64,000 nucleotides of DNA from positions 24,010 through 88,009 of the forward strand of contig CANJCO010000017.1 of NCBI GenBank assembly GCA_947473045.1. Reading direction: 5' to 3'. Both the position numbers and the translations under genes were made by a program. The notes beneath the pieces were generated by a model. The model was not told where the DNA came from. It did not search any database and saw only the letters and a program-made list of their open reading frames with translations. This DNA comes from Myxococcales bacterium (GTDB lineage: Bacteria; Myxococcota_A; Polyangia; Polyangiales; Polyangiaceae). This document shows, piece by piece, positions 60,716 to 64,000 of the stretch; the stretch's first letter is position 1, and the number at the start of each line of letters is the position of its first letter.

Positions 60716-62998
60716 ATGCGAAATCTATCGGCACGCGCCCGCTCCTCATCGCTACTCATACCCGCGTTTCAAGTTGCGTTCGCGGCTACGGGGCTCTCGC
60801 TGCTCGTAGGCTGCGGCAGCGCGACGACATCGTTCGTCAAGAGCGACACCACCCTCGGCAAGATCATCGTCTACCGCAACGGCGTGGCTTATTTTGAGCG
60901 CAGCGCCACGGTGACCGGCGACACGCTGAGCCTCGCGGCCCCCGCCGACAAGGTCGATGACTTCCTGAAGTCGCTGACCGTCACCGACGCGAAGACCGGA
61001 GAGCCCGCGCCCATCAGCTACCCGAGCTCGAACGGCGGCACGGTCGACTTGAAGATCAGCCTCCCCGGCCCCGGGCCCCACGAGGTGCGCCTCTCGTACG
61101 TGACCGAGGCTCCCGCGTGGAAGCCGAGCTATCGCATCACCATCCCGAAATCGGGCAAGTTTGCCATTCAGGCCTGGGCCGTGGTCGACAACACCAGCGG
61201 CGAAGACTGGCAAAATGTGAGGCTGGGTGTCGGCTCAAGCTCGGCGATGTCGTTCCGGTTCAACTTGCGCGGCCTGCGAACCGTCGATCGGCAAACGCTG
61301 CGGGCCGACGATCTGTTCGCGATGGCGCCTCCCACGGGCGGCTCGACGTACGGCGGAGACAAAGAGAAGGCGTACGACTTCACTGAAGACGCCATCGCCC
61401 AAAACGAGATGGCTCAAAATGCCGCGCGCGACGAGAGTCGGCGGCGCGAGAGCGCGCCTGTCGCCGCAGCGTCGACCAGCAGCCGCGGCCCCAGCAAGGC
61501 CGCCCCGCCAGCGTCACCTCCGCCGCGCCCCTCCAAGCCGGGCGACGGGTGGAACGGGGCGGCGGGCGGCCTCGCCGGCGCCGGCTATCCGGCGGAGAAG
61601 GCGGCCTCGCCCCAACCACAAGGGGCAGGCAGCCTCGCGCTCCACAACACGGCCGAAGCGCTCAAACGCTCCAGCAACACGATCGTCGTCGAGGGCTACG
61701 CGACTTCCAACGATGGCGACAAAACAGTCGCCTCGCTCGAGCGCGCCAACAAGCTGCGCGATCAGCTGATTCGCGAAGGGGTCGATCCACAGAAGGTTGT
61801 GGCTCAGGGAATGGGCGAGCAGGCGGGCCACGCCGGAGGCGCGCGCATCGTCGAGAAAGACCTGCGCCCAAAGCCCGAGAGCAAGGGCGACGACGCGAAG
61901 AAAGGACAGGCGGGCCAGGGAAGCGCCGCCGCCGACCCGAGCAAAGAACAGGGCGATCCCATCGGCACGTCGCACTTCGAGTCAAAGTCGGCGATGACGG
62001 TGCCGAAGGGCAGCTCGGCGATGGTTTCGGTCTACAAAGGCGAGACCGACGGCGAAATCGTTTATCTCTACGACGCCGAAAGCGCGCGCGGGAATGCCAA
62101 TTATCCGTTCAAGTCGGTGCGGTTCGCAAACCCCACCGACTCGCAGTTGGAGCAAGGCCCTGTAACGGTCTTCGGCGAGGGGCGCTTCATCGGAGAGGGC
62201 ATGAGCGAGCCCATCCCGGCGCGCACCAATGCGTTCGTGCCCTACGCGCTCGATCGTCAGATCGTGGTGGAGCAAAAGTCGGGCGAAAAAGACGAAATCG
62301 CCCGCATCATCACCGTGCAGCGCGGCGTGTTCTCGACCGAGATCAAGCACACGCGCCACCTCGCCTATACCCTGCACAACCGCAGCGGCGACAAAGCCGT
62401 CGTCTACGTGAAACACACCGTACCGGCAGGCTACAAGCTCGCGCCTTCGGTCGTGGTCGCCGAGAAGCTGGGCAACGCCAACCTGCTGCGCATCGAGCTC
62501 GCGCCCAACGCGAAGTCAGAGCTCGAGTTCGACGAGAGCACCCCGATATTCCGCAGCACCGACTTGCGCACTCCGGACGGGCTCAACCTCATTCGGGCCT
62601 ACGCGTCGTCGGGGGCGCTCGACGGGTCCGCCGAGCTGCGCGCGCAGGTGAGCGATCTCATCCGGCTGCAGACCGAGATGGCCAACCACGAGCTGCGGAT
62701 TCAGACCCTCCGCGAGCAGCTGGGCGAATACCGGACGCGCATGGACGAGCTGCACGCGCAGATCGTGACGCTGCGCCTCGTGAAGACTGCCGGTCCGATC
62801 ATGGCCAACCTCGAGAAGAAGCTTCAAGAGGTCAGCGATCGCGTGAGCCGGGCCACGGTTGATGTCGTCGACACGCAGGAGAAGCTCATGGTGGCGCGCA
62901 TCAAGTTTCAGGACGGCGTCGCCGAGCTGTCGCTCGAAAAAAAGGTCGAGCCGGCGCCTGCCGTCGAGAAGAAGACCGACGACAAGAAGCCTCGCTGA
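60716..62998 (+). CDS. Lipoprotein with DUF4139 domain and an OmpA-like insert
   Basis: A 760-aa predicted lipoprotein (LLVGCGS lipobox). It has the DUF4140/4139 pattern KIIVYRNGVAYFER, then PAWKPSYRITIPKSG and VVDNTSGEDWQNVRL. At about 306-375 there is an OmpA-type peptidoglycan-binding-like segment (IVVEGYATSNDG, then LERANKLRDQLIREGV and VVAQGMGE), flanked by Pro/Ser and Lys/Gly linkers. A beta-rich half then follows (RHLAYTLHNRSGDKAVVYVK) with a coiled-coil C-terminus. It probably anchors a surface or wall-linked protein. The ATG at 60716 is chosen over 60686. Confidence 0.9.
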   Translation: MRNLSARARSSSLLIPAFQVAFAATGLSLLVGCGSATTSFVKSDTTLGKIIVYRNGVAYFERSATVTGDTLSLAAPADKVDDFLKSLTVTDAKTGEPAPISYPSSNGGTVDLKISLPGPGPHEVRLSYVTEAPAWKPSYRITIPKSGKFAIQAWAVVDNTSGEDWQNVRLGVGSSSAMSFRFNLRGLRTVDRQTLRADDLFAMAPPTGGSTYGGDKEKAYDFTEDAIAQNEMAQNAARDESRRRESAPVAAASTSSRGPSKAAPPASPPPRPSKPGDGWNGAAGGLAGAGYPAEKAASPQPQGAGSLALHNTAEALKRSSNTIVVEGYATSNDGDKTVASLERANKLRDQLIREGVDPQKVVAQGMGEQAGHAGGARIVEKDLRPKPESKGDDAKKGQAGQGSAAADPSKEQGDPIGTSHFESKSAMTVPKGSSAMVSVYKGETDGEIVYLYDAESARGNANYPFKSVRFANPTDSQLEQGPVTVFGEGRFIGEGMSEPIPARTNAFVPYALDRQIVVEQKSGEKDEIARIITVQRGVFSTEIKHTRHLAYTLHNRSGDKAVVYVKHTVPAGYKLAPSVVVAEKLGNANLLRIELAPNAKSELEFDESTPIFRSTDLRTPDGLNLIRAYASSGALDGSAELRAQVSDLIRLQTEMANHELRIQTLREQLGEYRTRMDELHAQIVTLRLVKTAGPIMANLEKKLQEVSDRVSRATVDVVDTQEKLMVARIKFQDGVAELSLEKKVEPAPAVEKKTDDKKPR

Positions 62999-63007
62999 AG
63001 CGCGCGC

Positions 63008-63844
63008 TCAGTTCGGCGGCGGCGTCAGCGGGCAGCCACTCGGCGCGATCCAGGCGAACACGTTCACCCACAGCTGCTTGATCTCGGGGAGGTGGCTCCA
63101 CTCGCTGTCGAACTCGATCCACTCGTCGCCCCAGACGAACGCGCGACCTTTCGAGGCCTCGATGGCGTAGGCGACGTTGCCTTTGGGGATCGCGGCGATC
63201 GGGGTCAGCTTGTTCGGCGAGGCGCCGAGCGTGCCGACGAGGTACCCGCCATTGAACGTGACCGACGACAGCCCCTGAGTGATCGGGTGAGGCATGAAGA
63301 TCTTGACGGGGCCACCCACCAGCCCTCCGACGTAGCTGACGCCCAACGACGCGAGCAGGGGGTTGGCGCGCCAGTCGCTCGTCCCACCGCTGTAGCCGGT
63401 CATCGCGATCAAGCCGCCTCCAGCCTCGACGAAGGCCTGCACGATCGCGACCTCAGCCGGCGAGTAGTCGTGCTGCAGCCAGTCGAGGATGATCACGTCG
63501 AAGGGCGTCAGGTCGTTCGCGACGAGCGGCGTCGTCCCCGTCTGGATGCGCGCGACCGTGGTGCCCGCCTTGGTAAGCCACGCCTGGAAGTTCGAGGACG
63601 GCAGCGACCCCGGGTTGCCGAGGATGCCGATGTTGATGACTCTGCACGCGTTCGCGTCCGCCGCATCCAACGCGCCCGCGTCGCGAAAGCCGGGTTCGGT
63701 CGAGGTGTCCGGCTCCGAGGCGTCCACGGGCGCCGTCGCGAAGGGCACCGACGCGTCGGCGAGCGGAGAGAGCTTGTTCGACTCGTCGCTGCAGCCGCAG
63801 AGCGCGGCCGCCGTCGTGATCGCGACCATGAACTTACGCATCAT
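63008..63844 (-). CDS. Lipoprotein with glutamine-amidotransferase-like domain
   Basis: A 278-aa predicted lipoprotein (ALCGCSD lipobox), followed by an Asp/Ala/Pro linker to about 65. The rest resembles ThuA/GATase-1-like folds: VINIGILGNPGS, then LTPFDVIILDW, GGGLIAMTGYSGG and a C-terminal EIKQLWVNVFAW. No catalytic Cys triad is seen, so a binding role is more likely. It is convergent with the DUF4139 gene with 9 nt between stops. Confidence 0.82.
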   Translation of the reverse strand: MMRKFMVAITTAAALCGCSDESNKLSPLADASVPFATAPVDASEPDTSTEPGFRDAGALDAADANACRVINIGILGNPGSLPSSNFQAWLTKAGTTVARIQTGTTPLVANDLTPFDVIILDWLQHDYSPAEVAIVQAFVEAGGGLIAMTGYSGGTSDWRANPLLASLGVSYVGGLVGGPVKIFMPHPITQGLSSVTFNGGYLVGTLGASPNKLTPIAAIPKGNVAYAIEASKGRAFVWGDEWIEFDSEWSHLPEIKQLWVNVFAWIAPSGCPLTPPPN

Positions 63845-63866
63845 CGTGAGCCTCCGTGCCCGCTAA

Positions 63867-64000
63867 CAGGGTGTTGAAGAACGGCCTGCTAGCCTTTCAT
63901 CTCGGGGAGGTATGCACCTCCCCGCCCCGAAAAACGCGGTTTTTCGGGGTCCCCACCCCACGCAATTGGCTTCGCCAATTACTATCAGGGTGTTTTTCAA
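63867..64000. repeat. Array of three perfect hairpins between copies of a CAGGGTGTT motif (MITE-like, cut by edge)
   Basis: The left motif CAGGGTGTTGAAGAAC is at 63867-63882, and CAGGGTGTTTTTCAA is at 63986-64000. GTTGAAGAAC and GTTTTTCAA(C) are inverted matches with one mismatch. In between lie CGGGGAGGT-ATGC-ACCTCCCCG (63903-63924), an 11-bp stem CCCCGAAAAAC/GTTTTTCGGGG with a 3-nt loop (63925-63949), and AATTGGC-TTC-GCCAATT (63964-63980). No gene is seen. The right end continues beyond the window. Confidence 0.6.

Overview
The window is very GC-rich DNA of uniform composition with almost no intergenic space. The gene content points to a Myxococcota/Polyangia-type bacterium (a predatory or soil 'deltaproteobacterium'). 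The clues are a giant Ser/Thr kinase carrying a DUF4388 domain, many lipoproteins with Ala/Asp/Ser-rich linkers behind the lipobox, several beta-barrel proteins, a zinc-finger-less DnaJ, and many genes joined by ATGA/GTGA overlaps. I saw no rRNA, tRNA, CRISPR array or complete insertion sequence. This is inferred from gene families and style; no search was run.

Layout. 0-1.4 kb: a VKOR-DsbA disulfide-forming fusion followed by a Cys-rich lipoprotein that runs off the left edge. 1.5-4 kb: RNase R. 4-8.9 kb (minus): glycosyltransferase, C45-type Ntn-hydrolase, LolA, a hypothetical, GNAT and DnaJ. 8.9-12.6 kb: YbeY, HU, Lnt and an outer-membrane barrel. 12.7-18.5 kb: rRNA methyltransferase, HAD phosphatase, ArgD, then a P1B-ATPase-like protein that has lost its catalytic motifs, convergent with a small HMA protein. 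18.6-23.5 kb: giant kinase. 23.6-28.4 kb: lipoprotein, PLD-like protein, and a thiolase plus FadB/FadN-type beta-oxidation pair. 28.5-32.7 kb: cyclophilin lipoprotein, divergent 5-oxoprolinase pxpABC, lipoprotein and extradiol dioxygenase.

32.7-39.7 kb is a tight minus-strand run starting with dnaA: dnaA, lipoprotein, MlaE-like permease, small membrane protein, FtsX-like permease, DUF2203, FolE, SDR, LON-domain protein and Rieske protein. The 600 nt upstream of dnaA carry one perfect DnaA box, a second diverged box and an AT-rich tract. 40.3-51.1 kb holds an outer-membrane barrel, an overlapping minus-strand operon including a MiaE-like hydroxylase, a thioesterase, small lipoproteins, purine nucleoside phosphorylase plus cytidine deaminase, ProB, and a Cys-rich secreted protein with a barrel. 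51.1-59.3 kb: a POT peptide transporter with a large insertion, an ABC-ATPase-like protein without Walker residues, and SbcC/SbcD. 59.6-64 kb: a helical unknown, a 42-43-bp tandem repeat, a DUF4139-OmpA-like lipoprotein, another lipoprotein, and at the right edge an array of three perfect hairpins between copies of one motif.

Most genes are housekeeping or envelope functions. The most unusual items are the two pseudo-ATPases, the dnaA-headed operon, the GT2/C45/LolA operon, a truncated glycerol-dehydrogenase relic, and the two repeat regions on the right.
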